Shown here one piece after another: positions 27,904 through 36,531 of a stretch of DNA of 64,000 nucleotides. This DNA is from an uncultured bacterium (GTDB lineage Bacteria; Bacillota; Clostridia; Oscillospirales; Ruminococcaceae). The stretch is taken from the NCBI GenBank assembly GCA_905214345.1, contig CAJMLV010000010.1, forward strand, positions 1 to 64,000, written 5' to 3'. Positions within the stretch are counted from its first letter, which is position 1. The number at the start of each line of letters is the position of its first letter. The notes below the pieces were generated by a model. It saw only the letters and a program-made list of their open reading frames with translations. It was not told where the DNA came from and made no database searches. A program made the translations under genes and the position numbers.

Positions 27904-29262
27904 ATGAAAGAGGAAGAAAGACTGTTTACAAACCGACAGCTGGTGCGTTTGCTGTGGCCGCTCATCATTGAGCAGGCTCTGGCCGTTCTGGTGGGCATGG
28001 CCGATACGGTCATGGTCTCCAGCGTGGGCGAAGCCGCCATCTCCGGCGTGTCCCTGGTGGATATGATCAACAACCTGATCATCAACGTCTTTGCGGCGCT
28101 GGCCACCGGCGGTGCGGTGGTCACCAGCCAGTTTCTGGGCGCACGCAAGCCGGAACAGGCTTCCCGCAGCGCCGGGCAGCTGGTCACCCTCAGCGCCTTG
28201 CTGGGCGTGGCGGTGGCGGTTTTCTGCCTGCTGCTCCGGGCCCCCATGCTGCGGTTGTTCTTCGGCAGCATTGACGACAGCGTCATGCGCGAAGCCCTGA
28301 TCTATTTCACCATCACCGGGCTGTCCTATCCCTTCCTGGCTTTGTACAACGCCGGGGCGGCCATCTTCCGTTCCACCGGCAACAGCGCCATTTCCATGAA
28401 AGTCAGCGTTTTTATGAACCTGATGAATGTCGCCGGCAACGCTCTGTGCGTGCATGTGCTCAAGATGGGCACGGCAGGCGTGGCGGTGCCCACCCTGGTA
28501 TCCCGTGCTGTGGGCGCGATCATCATTCTGTATCTGGCGGCCGCTCACCACGACAACCCTGCCCGTATCACCTGGGACGGCGTGCGCCATCTGCAGCCTG
28601 CCATGGCCCGCAACATTTTGTATATCGGCATTCCTTCCGCCATGGAAAACAGCCTGTTCCAGCTGGGCCGTGTGCTGGTGGTCAGCATGATCAGCATTTT
28701 CGGCACGGTACATATCTCCGCCAATGCGGTGGCCAACAACCTGGACGGTATGGGCTGCATCGTGGGGCAGGCCATGGGCCTGGCCATGATCACGGTGGTG
28801 GGCCGCTGTGTGGGGGCAGGGGACCTGCGCCAGGCCGGTTACTTTGCCAAAAAGCTGCTGCTGTGGGATTATCTGGTGCAGGGGGTGTCCAACGGGCTGG
28901 TACTTTTCTTCCTGCCCCAGCTGCTGGGCATGTACACCCTGTCTCAAGAGACCTGGCAGCTGGCCTGGCTGCTGGTCATGATCCATGCGGGCAGCGGCAT
29001 CCTGCTGTGGCCTGCCTCCTTCGTTCTGCCCAACGCCCTGCGCGCCGCCAACGATGTGAAGTTCACCATGTTTATCTCCATCTTCTCCATGATGGTGTGG
29101 CGGCTGGGTTTCTCCTATATTCTCTGTGTCCAGATGGGCATGGGTGCCGTGGGTGTCTGGATCGCCATGGTGGTGGACTGGATCTTCCGCGTACTCTGCT
29201 TTGTGCTGCGCTTTGCCACCGGCGCCTGGAAAAAGCACTGCACCCCCGCCCGTGCTGCCTGA
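27904..29262 (+). CDS. MATE-family efflux transporter
   Basis: A cation-coupled drug or metabolite exporter in the plasma membrane. The 452 residues form 12 hydrophobic helices in two homologous halves. The first half opens with LLWPLIIEQALAVLVGMADTVMVS; the second carries IPSAMENSLFQLGRVLVV near residue 245, both typical MATE signatures. GAAAGAGG precedes the ATG. It lies 32 bases upstream of xth and may share a transcript with it. The neighbouring MacAB-like exporter suggests an export-rich locus but not a shared substrate. Confidence 0.93.
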   Translation: MKEEERLFTNRQLVRLLWPLIIEQALAVLVGMADTVMVSSVGEAAISGVSLVDMINNLIINVFAALATGGAVVTSQFLGARKPEQASRSAGQLVTLSALLGVAVAVFCLLLRAPMLRLFFGSIDDSVMREALIYFTITGLSYPFLALYNAGAAIFRSTGNSAISMKVSVFMNLMNVAGNALCVHVLKMGTAGVAVPTLVSRAVGAIIILYLAAAHHDNPARITWDGVRHLQPAMARNILYIGIPSAMENSLFQLGRVLVVSMISIFGTVHISANAVANNLDGMGCIVGQAMGLAMITVVGRCVGAGDLRQAGYFAKKLLLWDYLVQGVSNGLVLFFLPQLLGMYTLSQETWQLAWLLVMIHAGSGILLWPASFVLPNALRAANDVKFTMFISIFSMMVWRLGFSYILCVQMGMGAVGVWIAMVVDWIFRVLCFVLRFATGAWKKHCTPARAA

Positions 29263-29294
29263 ATGCAACACTCTGTTTTTGAAAGGATACGACC

Positions 29295-30053
29295 ATGAAA
29301 AAATTCATCAGCTGGAATGTGAACGGCCTTCGTGCCTGCCTGAAAAAGGGCTTTGCCGAATCCTTTGCTTCCTTTGACGCCGATGCCGTCTGCCTGCAGG
29401 AGACCAAGATGCAGCCCGGCCAGGCGGACTTTGAGCCGAAAGGCTATACCGAATACATCAACAGTGCCGAGAAGAAGGGCTATTCCGGCACTTTGATCTA
29501 CACCCGGCTGCAGCCCCTCAATGCCTGGAACGGCATCGGGGTGGAAGCTCACAGCCATGAGGGCCGGGCCATCACCCTGGAATTCGAGAACTTCTATCTG
29601 GTGAACCTGTATGTGCCCAACGCCCAGAACGAACTGGCCCGCATTGACTACCGCATGCAGTGGGAGGATGACCTGCGCGCCTATCTGCTGGACCTGGACG
29701 CCAAAAAGCCGGTGATCGTCTGCGGTGACCTGAACGTGGCCCACCAGGAGATCGACCTGAAGAACCCCGGCCCCAACCGCGGCGCGGCGGGCTTCTCCGA
29801 CCAGGAGCGGGGCAAGATGACCGAGCTTCTGGCTGCCGGCTTTACCGACAGTTTCCGTTACCTGCACCCGGACGTGACCGGTGCATATAGTTGGTGGAGC
29901 ATGCGGTTCCGCGCCCGGGAACGGAACGCGGGATGGCGTATCGACTATTTCCTGGTATCCAACCGCATTGCCGATAAGATCCACGCCGCCGAGATCCTGC
30001 CCCAGGTGATGGGCAGCGACCACTGCCCGGTGGTGCTGGAGATCGACCTGTAA
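29295..30053 (+). CDS. xth: Exodeoxyribonuclease III (AP endonuclease)
   Basis: Cuts DNA at abasic sites and trims 3' ends in base-excision repair. The 252-residue protein has the full EEP fold: Mg2+ ligands in SWNVNGLRA (residue 5 on) and LQETKMQ, the catalytic CGDLNVAH with Asp/Asn near residue 143, YSWWSMRFRARERNAGWRIDYF, and the terminal catalytic GSDHCPV. GAAAGGA lies before the ATG. A moderate hairpin terminator follows. Confidence 0.95.
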   Translation: MKKFISWNVNGLRACLKKGFAESFASFDADAVCLQETKMQPGQADFEPKGYTEYINSAEKKGYSGTLIYTRLQPLNAWNGIGVEAHSHEGRAITLEFENFYLVNLYVPNAQNELARIDYRMQWEDDLRAYLLDLDAKKPVIVCGDLNVAHQEIDLKNPGPNRGAAGFSDQERGKMTELLAAGFTDSFRYLHPDVTGAYSWWSMRFRARERNAGWRIDYFLVSNRIADKIHAAEILPQVMGSDHCPVVLEIDL

Positions 30054-30074
30054 AAAAATATCAATATTTTTTCC

Positions 30075-30104
30075 GGCCCGCTGCAAAATGCCGCGGGCCT
30101 TCTT
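30075..30104 (+). terminator. Probable terminator after xth
   Basis: GGCCCGC (30075-30081) pairs with GCGGGCC (30093-30099), followed by a T-poor TTCTTC. Moderate strength. Confidence 0.6.
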
Positions 30105-30155
30105 CGTAGTATAGAATAGAAACGTTTCGAGCAAGGAGGTGAGGGGCACGGCATT

Positions 30156-30695
30156 ATGAACAATCAGGACTTTTCGGAACTGATGCGGCAGTATCAAAAG
30201 TTGGTGTATACCGTTTGCCTGCAGTTCGTCCGCGACCCTCACACCGCCGAAGACCTCACCCAGGATACCTTCCTTTCCGCCTACACCAGCATCGACCGGT
30301 GCGACCCGGCCTATTACAAACAGTGGCTGGTGCGTGTGGCGGCCAACAAGTGCAAGGACCACCTGAAAAGTGCCTGGGTGCGCAAGGTGGAAGCCCAGGA
30401 TAACGAGAGCCTGCCGGAACCCCGGGGCAAGCCCCCCACCGGCACCGCCCTGACCCCATCCGACCCGGACCCCCAGGATCTGCTGCTGCAGAAAACCGAC
30501 GCCGCCGAACTGGACGGCATGGTCCGCGGCCTGCGGGAACCCTACGGCAGGGTGGCAACGATGTATTTCCTGGAAGACCGCCCCGTGGCGGACATCGCCC
30601 GGCTGCTGGGGCGGCCCCCCGCCACCGTACAGAATCAACTGTTCCGCGCAAAAGCCATCCTGCGCAAACAGATCACCGAAAGGAGGCAGGAGTAA
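30156..30695 (+). CDS. ECF-type RNA polymerase sigma factor
   Basis: A 179-residue sigma factor. Region 2 (about residues 10-75) has QYQKLVYTVCLQFVRDPHTAEDLTQDTFLSAY; region 4 (about 120-175) has the helix-turn-helix RPVADIARLLGRPPATVQNQLFRAKAILRKQ. AAGGAGGTG lies rather far upstream (16 bases); GAGGGG nearer the start may be the actual site. It is one base from the next gene, which looks like its anti-sigma factor, so the pair probably responds to an envelope signal. A TAGAAT box lies at 30111 without a clear -35, possibly a promoter read by this sigma factor itself. Confidence 0.92.
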   Translation: MNNQDFSELMRQYQKLVYTVCLQFVRDPHTAEDLTQDTFLSAYTSIDRCDPAYYKQWLVRVAANKCKDHLKSAWVRKVEAQDNESLPEPRGKPPTGTALTPSDPDPQDLLLQKTDAAELDGMVRGLREPYGRVATMYFLEDRPVADIARLLGRPPATVQNQLFRAKAILRKQITERRQE

Positions 30696-30696
30696 C

Positions 30697-31239
30697 ATGA
30701 CTGAAAGCATGGCCCCTTATTTTGACAACAATAACCTGTTCGATGCTGCCGGCTGCCTGACCCAGAGCGGTCTGGAAGCCCTGCGGGACGACCGGCTGGA
30801 CGATCTGGGCCGGCTGGAAGCCGCCGAGCACCTGACCTTCTGTGACCGCTGCCTGGCCCGCTACACCGCCTTGCTGGAAAGCATCCAGCTTTCTGCTCCC
30901 ATGCGGGACCTGATCCCCCAGGTGCAGGCCCTCATGCGGCTGCGTACCTTCCGGGTCATGACCAACCGGTATGTGTCGGCGGCCGCCGCCATCGCCCTGG
31001 CTCTGGCCCTGTGGCGGTTCGGTATGTTCGGCGGCGTGCCCGGCACCGCCCCCCGCCCCCAGGAAGAACCCCGTCAGAAAGTCGGCATCAGCCAGATGCT
31101 CAGCGAAACCCTGAACGGCGCCAGCCAGGGTCTGCAGAATGTACTGGGTTCCATCCAGGACACCGCCCTCAGCGGCTGGGCACAGCTTTCGGACCATAAC
31201 CAGCAAAACCACGGCCAAGCGGCCGCTAACGGAGAGTGA
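30697..31239 (+). CDS. Anti-sigma-like membrane protein with zinc-finger motif
   Basis: 180 residues. The N-terminal half carries HLTFCDRC (about residues 46-53), an HxxxCxxC set like that of zinc-binding anti-sigma factors. One membrane helix follows (about residues 89-107), then an extracytoplasmic tail with no recognised domain. It starts one base after the ECF sigma gene, with AAAGGAGG upstream. The position, zinc motif and topology fit an RsiW/RseA-type anti-sigma factor; overall similarity to a named family is not obvious, so the call is inferred from layout. Confidence 0.75.
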   Translation: MTESMAPYFDNNNLFDAAGCLTQSGLEALRDDRLDDLGRLEAAEHLTFCDRCLARYTALLESIQLSAPMRDLIPQVQALMRLRTFRVMTNRYVSAAAAIALALALWRFGMFGGVPGTAPRPQEEPRQKVGISQMLSETLNGASQGLQNVLGSIQDTALSGWAQLSDHNQQNHGQAAANGE

Positions 31240-31244
31240 ACGCC

Positions 31245-31820
31245 ATGAAAAAGAACGCATTATTGACCTTTATCTTTGCCTGCATCCCCGGCGCGGGGCA
31301 GATGTACTATGGCTATATGCGCCGAGGTCTGTCCCTTGTTACCCTGTTCTGCGTGGCTTCCGGCATCGGCGCCATTATCCCGCCCATCCTGCTGGCCACG
31401 CCCATCATCTGGATGTATGCCTTCTTCGACACCTATGACCTGATCCGCTATCTGGTATCCGGCAGCCCCAAGCCTGATGATTTTATCTGGGGCGACCGCA
31501 TCGACCTGGGCCGGTTCAAGACCTTTACCCCCCGTGGCAACCGCATCATCGGCTGGGTACTGGTGGCCTGCGGCGTGTGGGTGCTTTTTGACAGCTGGGT
31601 GGCTCCCATACTCCACGACGTATTCATCACCCTGGGCATTGAGTACCTGTACTACAACCTGGTGGGGCAGCTGCCCACCATCATCGTGGCCGGTCTGCTG
31701 ATCTATTTCGGCATCCGCCTGCTGGGCCGCAGCGGCGGCAACAACAGCGCCAACACCATGCCCCCATATCCCGGCGAGTTCCGGGACGGGGAAGGGGACT
31801 CCCAGGATATGCCCCGGTAA
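31245..31820 (+). CDS. Membrane protein of the sigma-factor operon (TM2-like start)
   Basis: 191 residues. The N terminus contains IPGAGQMYYGYMRRGLS, resembling the start of TM2-type membrane domains, followed by hydrophobic stretches at about residues 28-60, 103-118 and 146-163. The tail is polar and Pro/Gly-rich. ATG 31245 has GGAGAG eight bases upstream, five bases after the anti-sigma-like gene. Function unknown; its operon position suggests an envelope role governed by the ECF sigma factor. Confidence 0.75.
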   Translation: MKKNALLTFIFACIPGAGQMYYGYMRRGLSLVTLFCVASGIGAIIPPILLATPIIWMYAFFDTYDLIRYLVSGSPKPDDFIWGDRIDLGRFKTFTPRGNRIIGWVLVACGVWVLFDSWVAPILHDVFITLGIEYLYYNLVGQLPTIIVAGLLIYFGIRLLGRSGGNNSANTMPPYPGEFRDGEGDSQDMPR

Positions 31821-31914
31821 ATGCCGGTAAAATCAGACTCCGGACAGGCGGGCCGCCTGTTTCCGCTGCCTGCTTTTGCTGTTTGTGCTTTGTGAGTGTA
31901 CGAGGTGTATAATA

Positions 31915-32880
31915 ATGGATGAAAAATACAATGTGAATGGTCAGGGCCCGGCTGCCAACGGCCCTGCCGCTCCCGCCCAGCCGCCCCGCAAGGTCCGCCG
32001 CGTGGGTACCTTTACCTTCGGCCTGCTGCTGGTGGTGGCCGGTATAATGCTGATCCTGCGCACGGTCATGCCTTCCCTGGACCTGCGTTTTGTGGTCAAT
32101 CTGCTGCCGGTGGCCCTTATTGCTTTGGGTATTGAGGTACTGGTTTACGCTGCCCGCCCCAACGTGCAGCTGAAATACGATGGCCTGAGCATCTTTGTCT
32201 GCATCCTCATCCTGATAGGGGTGGGCGGCTCCTCCATTGCTGTCCAGCTGTGGAATGAATACGGCATCTCTGCCCAAACGGCGCAGATGCGCCTGGGGGA
32301 TGAGCTGGAGAAGAATGCTACCGAGACCCTGCGGGACGTTTCCGAACTGAACAGCAATATTTCCGATCTGAGCGTGGTGCTGGACTTCAACCACGGCATT
32401 ACCGACATCGCTACCGCGTCGGTGCAGCCGGGTGACCGGGTGGAACTGTACGTCACCGTTTACGCGGGCCGGTACGATTCACCCAAGGCCTTTGCCACCA
32501 TGGCCCGTCAGGTGGTGGATACCTGCCAGGCGGCAGGGCTGCCCTTCAACCGCTATCGCTTTGATACCTATTATCGTGACGTGGCAGACAATATGGTGAC
32601 CTATTCCCTGAATATGGACACCGAATGGCAGATCACCGCCAGCGTGGATGCCCTGGCCGAAAGTGTCTATCAGTCCTACTGGTATGACGGCGCCAGCTAC
32701 TCCAGCTACGACGATATGGAAGACTATCGCATCGAAGAGATTTTGAACAACATGTCGGAGGAATACGCCGAGGAGTTCGGTTCCTATCCCACCGAACAGT
32801 GGATCGATGAACAGAGGGCGATTCTGAAAGGCGCTACCCCTGAAAGCGGCGCTCCCACCGTCACCGAAGAAACTGCGTAA
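31915..32880 (+). CDS. Membrane protein with LiaF/DUF-type N-terminal helices and polar C-terminal domain
   Basis: 321 residues. A Pro/Ala-rich cytoplasmic start is followed by three membrane helices (about 31-50, 58-79, 90-112). The pattern GLLLVVAGIMLIL then LLPVALIALGIEVL resembles the paired helices of LiaF/toast-rack-type envelope-stress proteins. The remaining 200 residues are polar and extracytoplasmic, with many Tyr and acidic residues. ATG 31915 has GAGGTG seven bases upstream. It follows the sigma operon after 94 bases and may belong to it. No enzymatic motif seen. Confidence 0.7.
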   Translation: MDEKYNVNGQGPAANGPAAPAQPPRKVRRVGTFTFGLLLVVAGIMLILRTVMPSLDLRFVVNLLPVALIALGIEVLVYAARPNVQLKYDGLSIFVCILILIGVGGSSIAVQLWNEYGISAQTAQMRLGDELEKNATETLRDVSELNSNISDLSVVLDFNHGITDIATASVQPGDRVELYVTVYAGRYDSPKAFATMARQVVDTCQAAGLPFNRYRFDTYYRDVADNMVTYSLNMDTEWQITASVDALAESVYQSYWYDGASYSSYDDMEDYRIEEILNNMSEEYAEEFGSYPTEQWIDEQRAILKGATPESGAPTVTEETA

Positions 32881-32918
32881 GACAAAAAGGATTTTTCCTG
32901 CTTTTGACATAAATTTGA

Positions 32919-32960
32919 CCGCCCGATGGCTTTTTGCGCCGTTGGGCGGCTTGTTTTTTT
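32919..32960 (+). terminator. Terminator after the sigma-operon membrane proteins
   Basis: CCGCCCGATGGC pairs with GCCGTTGGGCGG using two G-U pairs, then CTTG and seven T. Confidence 0.82.
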
Positions 32961-32987
32961 GTCAGCAAAATGTTACACTTATACAAG
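32959..32987 (+). promoter_or_regulatory. Probable promoter of the MFS transporter gene
   Basis: TTGTCA, 17-base spacer, TACAAG, starting at the end of the terminator T tract. Confidence 0.5.
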
Positions 32988-33022
32988 AATTGTAAATTTG
33001 TATAAACTGGAGGCATGATCCC

Positions 33023-34390
33023 ATGGGTCTACTGAAAGGCTACACCAAACAGGAGATCAGCTGGATGATGTATGACTGGGCCAACAGCGCCCACTCGGTC
33101 ATCGTGGTCACCCTGCTGCCCATCTTCTTCGACAGCGTTGCCAGCTATACGGCGGACAGCGTTTCCAGCATGTCCACCTGGGGCTATGCCACCAGCATCG
33201 CCATGGCCATTGTGGCCATCGCGGCGCCTTTCCTGGGCGTATTCGGTGACATCCGGGGCATGCGCAAGCGGCTGTTTGCCGGGTTTGTCATCCTCGGCGT
33301 GGCGGCAGTGGCGCTGATGGCGTTCACCCCGCTCATGGACTTCACCTCCTCCACCGCGGCGGCGGGCCGGGTGGCCGGGCTGATCCTGGCGCTGTACATC
33401 ATCAGCGTTATCGGCTTTGACGCCTCCGCCATCTACTATGACGCCTTCCTCACCGACATCACCACGCCCGAACGGATGGACCGGGTCTCCACCATGGGCT
33501 ACGGTCTGGGCTACATCGGCGGTTCCACCATTCCGCTGGTCATCTTCCTGGTGATGAATCTGGTGGGGGTGCCCATGCTCACCTGTCTGGCGGTCATCTT
33601 TGCACTGACCGCCGTGTGGTGGCTGGTGTTCAGCCTTCCGCTGCTGAAAAACTGCCGTCAGACCTCCGGCAAACCCTATGAGAAGGGTGACGTGGGCCGC
33701 AGCATCCGGGGTGTGGGAGCCACCATCAAGGAAATCATCGATAACAAGCCCATGCTGGTCTACATCCTGGCCTATTTCTTCTACATCGACGGCGTACATA
33801 CCGTCATCAGCATGGCCACTACCTATGGCACCAACCTGGGCCTGGATTCCACCGGCATGATGGTGGCCCTGCTGCTGGTGCAGGTGCTGGGCCTGCCTTT
33901 CTGCCTGCTGTACATCCGCCTCAGCGCCAAGTTCGGCGCCCGGTTCATGGTGGGCGTGGGCATCTGTGTGTACATGTTCATCTGCGTGTTCGCCTTCTTT
34001 ATGCGGGATCTGTGGCAGTTCTGGGTGCTGGCCGTTCTGTGCGCCACCAGCCAGGGCGGTATCCAGGCACTGTCCCGTTCCATGTTCGGCAAGCTCATCC
34101 CGGACAAGGACCGCAGCGGCGAGTTCTTCGGCTTCTTTGACATCTTCGGCAAGTTCAGTTCCATCATGGGCCCCGCGCTGGTGGGTGTGGTCAGCGCCGC
34201 CGTGGCTGACGGTATGCTGAAAGCCCAGGGTCTGACCGCCCAGACCGCCACCGCCGAGCAGATCGACGCCATCAATGCAGCGTCCAGCCCCTACGGCATC
34301 GTGTCCATCCTGCTCATCATCGGCATCGGCGGTGCGCTGTTTTTTGCCGTTCTGCCGCGCACTCTGAAAGGCAAGAACCTTTCCATCTGA
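33023..34390 (+). CDS. MFS transporter of the UMF1 (Atg22-like) family
   Basis: A 12-helix plasma-membrane permease of 455 residues. The N terminus KQEISWMMYDWANSAHSVIV matches the YDWANS signature of the UMF1 family, related to fungal Atg22 amino-acid effluxers. Later segments such as GGIQALSRSMFGKLIPDKDRSGEFFGFFD near residue 345 are also typical (key part LSRSMFGKLIP). GGAGG lies nine bases before ATG 33023. Substrate unknown. It appears monocistronic; a new promoter begins 16 bases after its stop. Confidence 0.9.
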   Translation: MGLLKGYTKQEISWMMYDWANSAHSVIVVTLLPIFFDSVASYTADSVSSMSTWGYATSIAMAIVAIAAPFLGVFGDIRGMRKRLFAGFVILGVAAVALMAFTPLMDFTSSTAAAGRVAGLILALYIISVIGFDASAIYYDAFLTDITTPERMDRVSTMGYGLGYIGGSTIPLVIFLVMNLVGVPMLTCLAVIFALTAVWWLVFSLPLLKNCRQTSGKPYEKGDVGRSIRGVGATIKEIIDNKPMLVYILAYFFYIDGVHTVISMATTYGTNLGLDSTGMMVALLLVQVLGLPFCLLYIRLSAKFGARFMVGVGICVYMFICVFAFFMRDLWQFWVLAVLCATSQGGIQALSRSMFGKLIPDKDRSGEFFGFFDIFGKFSSIMGPALVGVVSAAVADGMLKAQGLTAQTATAEQIDAINAASSPYGIVSILLIIGIGGALFFAVLPRTLKGKNLSI

Positions 34391-34406
34391 GCCAAAACGC
34401 CCCGCA

Positions 34407-34435
34407 TTGACAATCCTCTTTGGGGGCAGTACAAT
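34407..34435 (+). promoter_or_regulatory. Promoter of the zinc-phospholipase-like gene
   Basis: TTGACA, 17-base spacer, TACAAT. A 14-bp perfect inverted repeat begins immediately after the -10 box. Confidence 0.9.
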
Positions 34436-34470
34436 AATGGGGTATGCGGTTCTTTTCCGCATACCCCATT
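34436..34470. repeat. 14-bp perfect inverted repeat at the transcription start
   Basis: AATGGGGTATGCGG (34436-34449) and its complement (34457-34470) flank a 7-base loop. As DNA it could be an operator over the start site; as RNA it makes a 5'-terminal hairpin. No T tract follows, so it is not a standard terminator. Confidence 0.8.
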
Positions 34471-34502
34471 TACGTTTATCCCGAACAGGAGGGCATCTTT
34501 CT

Positions 34503-35447
34503 ATGCCGGAAGGCTATACCCACGTCCGCACGGCCCGGCGGGCGGCTGAAGCCATCCATTATAAACTGCACTGCCCCGCGGCCTTTGCGGCGGGAACCAA
34601 CGGACCCGACAGCTTTTTCAGCTTTGAGGTGTGGAAAAGCAAGGCAAAGCGCCGGTATGACCTGCCCGCGCTGGGCGAGCGGATGCACGACGAAGCCACC
34701 GGGGCGTTTCTGGTCAGCCTGATCCGCCATGTCAAGACCGGGGCCCAGGTAGAATACGCGCTGGGGTTCCTCTGCCATTATGCTGCCGACACGGTGCTGC
34801 ACCCTTATGTGGTGGCCATGTGTCAGCCCGGGCAGCCTTACGCGGGCAAGGGCGGCCACGGATACTTTGAGATCGCCTTGGACTCCACCCTTCATGCGGA
34901 GGATACCGGCGTTTCCCAGGTTCCGGCGGACGACGCTTCCCCGGTGCCCCAGGGCACCGACCTGGCGGAGATCGCCGCCCTGCTGCACAATGTTCTGCAG
35001 GAAGTCTACGGCGCCGATGTGACCCAGGAATGTCTGGCTGACGCTTTCTACTACCTCAACCGGGTGCGGCGGCTCTTTACCAGCCGCCATGGTATCCGCA
35101 CGGGGCTGTTTTATCTGGTGGAAACTTTCTGGAAGGGCCGCGGCTTCCTCACCGGGCATGTGTCGCCCCGCCCGCTGCGTCTGGATCTGCCCGAAGAATG
35201 GACCGACCCCGCCACCGGGGAAGCCCGCAAAGGCGGCGCTTTTGCCCTGCTGAAAGAGGCGGAAAAGCGCAGCGCTGTTTATATGACCGCCGCCCTCCAG
35301 TACTGGATGGGCCACCTGACCGAAACCGAACTGTCCACCCTGCTGGGCAGCATGGATTATACCACCGGTACCCCCACCGAACGCAGCACCATGCCTGCGG
35401 TGAACGGGCCGGTGTCCAACACCCAAACAAAGGAGAATGCAACATGA
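34503..35447 (+). CDS. Zinc-dependent phospholipase C-family protein
   Basis: 314 residues with the Zn_dep_PLPC fold. The helical N half is rich in spaced His and Asp: HVRTARRAAEAIH, AGTNGPDSFF, HYAADTVLHPYV near residue 95 and GHGYFEIALDS near 118, plausible ligands for the trinuclear zinc site. It lacks a signal peptide, so it is probably cytoplasmic and may not be a secreted toxin-like phospholipase; many Clostridia carry such proteins without known function. AGGAGG is ten bases before ATG 34503. It overlaps the cyclophilin gene by four bases (ATGA). Confidence 0.82.
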   Translation: MPEGYTHVRTARRAAEAIHYKLHCPAAFAAGTNGPDSFFSFEVWKSKAKRRYDLPALGERMHDEATGAFLVSLIRHVKTGAQVEYALGFLCHYAADTVLHPYVVAMCQPGQPYAGKGGHGYFEIALDSTLHAEDTGVSQVPADDASPVPQGTDLAEIAALLHNVLQEVYGADVTQECLADAFYYLNRVRRLFTSRHGIRTGLFYLVETFWKGRGFLTGHVSPRPLRLDLPEEWTDPATGEARKGGAFALLKEAEKRSAVYMTAALQYWMGHLTETELSTLLGSMDYTTGTPTERSTMPAVNGPVSNTQTKENAT

Positions 35448-35923
35448 TCCGCATCACCATGGAAAACGGCAAGACCATCGACATTGAGCTGGACCCCAGC
35501 GCCGCTCCCATTACCTGCGAAAACTTTGAAAAGCTGGTCCGTCAGGGCTTCTATGACGGCCTGACCTTCCACCGCATCATTCCCGGCTTCATGATCCAGG
35601 GCGGCTGCCCCCTGGGCAACGGCACCGGCGGCCCGGGCTGGCACATCAAGGGCGAATTCTCCGCCAACTTCGTGCCCAACCCCATCAAGCACACCCGCGG
35701 CGTCATCAGCATGGCCCGCGCCCAGAACCCCAACAGCGCCGGCAGCCAGTTCTTCATCATGCATGCTGACGCTCCCCATCTGGACGGCCAGTATGCAGCC
35801 TTCGGCCATGTGGTCTCCGGCCTGGATGTGGTGGACGAGATCGCTTCTGTTCCCACCGACTGGTCCGACAAGCCCCTGAAGCCTGTCCGCATGCAGACGG
35901 TGCGCATCATCGATGAGGACTGA
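35444..35923 (+). CDS. Cyclophilin-type peptidyl-prolyl cis-trans isomerase
   Basis: A 159-residue cytoplasmic cyclophilin that speeds proline isomerisation during folding. Active-site segments are clear: FHRIIPGFMIQGG (Arg and Phe near residues 43-49), RGVISMARAQNPNSAGSQFFI and the HLDGQYAAFGHV loop. ATG 35444 overlaps the upstream stop and has AAAGGAG upstream. There is no signal peptide. A strong bidirectional terminator follows. Confidence 0.95.
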   Translation: MIRITMENGKTIDIELDPSAAPITCENFEKLVRQGFYDGLTFHRIIPGFMIQGGCPLGNGTGGPGWHIKGEFSANFVPNPIKHTRGVISMARAQNPNSAGSQFFIMHADAPHLDGQYAAFGHVVSGLDVVDEIASVPTDWSDKPLKPVRMQTVRIIDED

Positions 35924-35937
35924 TCCTTTATACAAAT

Positions 35938-35984
35938 AAAAAGCCCGCTCCCCACGCGGTTCGCGAAAGGGGAGCGGGCTTTTT
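35938..35984. terminator. Bidirectional terminator
   Basis: AAAAAGCCCGCTCCCC pairs with GGGGAGCGGGCTTTTT. The A/T ends serve both the cyclophilin gene and the converging minus-strand operon. Confidence 0.92.
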
Positions 35985-36003
35985 CTGTTATGGGAAAGGA
36001 AAA

Positions 36004-36483
36004 TCAGCGGAACAGACCGCCGAATCCGTTGAAGAAGCCGGTGATCTGGCTCACTTCCTGCTGCAATTCCTGCAGCAACTGCATCAGGGCGGGCATCTGG
36101 CGGATAACCTCGTTCAGGGCGTCCACATCCAGGTCGGCAAGCCGGTCTGCGATCTCGGGCAGGGACTGCAGCAGACGGTCCAGCTCGCCGGGTTCCATGG
36201 AATCCAGGCTCTGCTGGATGGTTCCGGCCAGGGTGTCCACCTGGTCACAGGCCTGCAGCAGGCTCTGGTAGGCGATGCTGCCGTGGTAGAACAGCACACC
36301 GAACCCGATGGCCAGCACGGCGATCAGTGCGACCAGCAGGCCGATGCAGATGCGAAGCAGCCGTCCATTGCGGTCGGCTTTTGCTTCCAGGCGGTCCAGC
36401 TGCTGCTTCCAGTCGGGGGCGCCGGCGGTTTCGCTGCCGGTCAGGGGAACGGGCAGATTGCGGGAATTTTCCATCTCGTCCAT
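36004..36483 (-). CDS. Single-pass membrane protein downstream of a two-component system
   Basis: 159 residues, not recognised. A 45-residue polar N terminus precedes one membrane helix (about residues 45-66, ICIGLLVALIAVLAIGFGVL). The rest is an amphipathic helical region with leucine-rich repeats of acidic/Gln character (coiled-coil-like) ending in a Phe/Gly-rich tail. ATG 36483 has AAAAGGAGGT upstream. It follows the sensor kinase by 48 bases on the same strand, so it may be a third member of that operon, perhaps a sensor accessory; this is inference from position. Confidence 0.7.
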   Translation of the reverse strand: MDEMENSRNLPVPLTGSETAGAPDWKQQLDRLEAKADRNGRLLRICIGLLVALIAVLAIGFGVLFYHGSIAYQSLLQACDQVDTLAGTIQQSLDSMEPGELDRLLQSLPEIADRLADLDVDALNEVIRQMPALMQLLQELQQEVSQITGFFNGFGGLFR

Positions 36484-36531
36484 GACGGGACCTCCTTTTC
36501 GGTGCGGAATCAAAAGGGCAAAACAGGGAAC

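Noticed and set aside
31908..31913. TATAAT just before the ATG at 31915
   Set aside because: No -35 box at a workable distance, and it overlaps the spacing of the ribosome site; likely chance.
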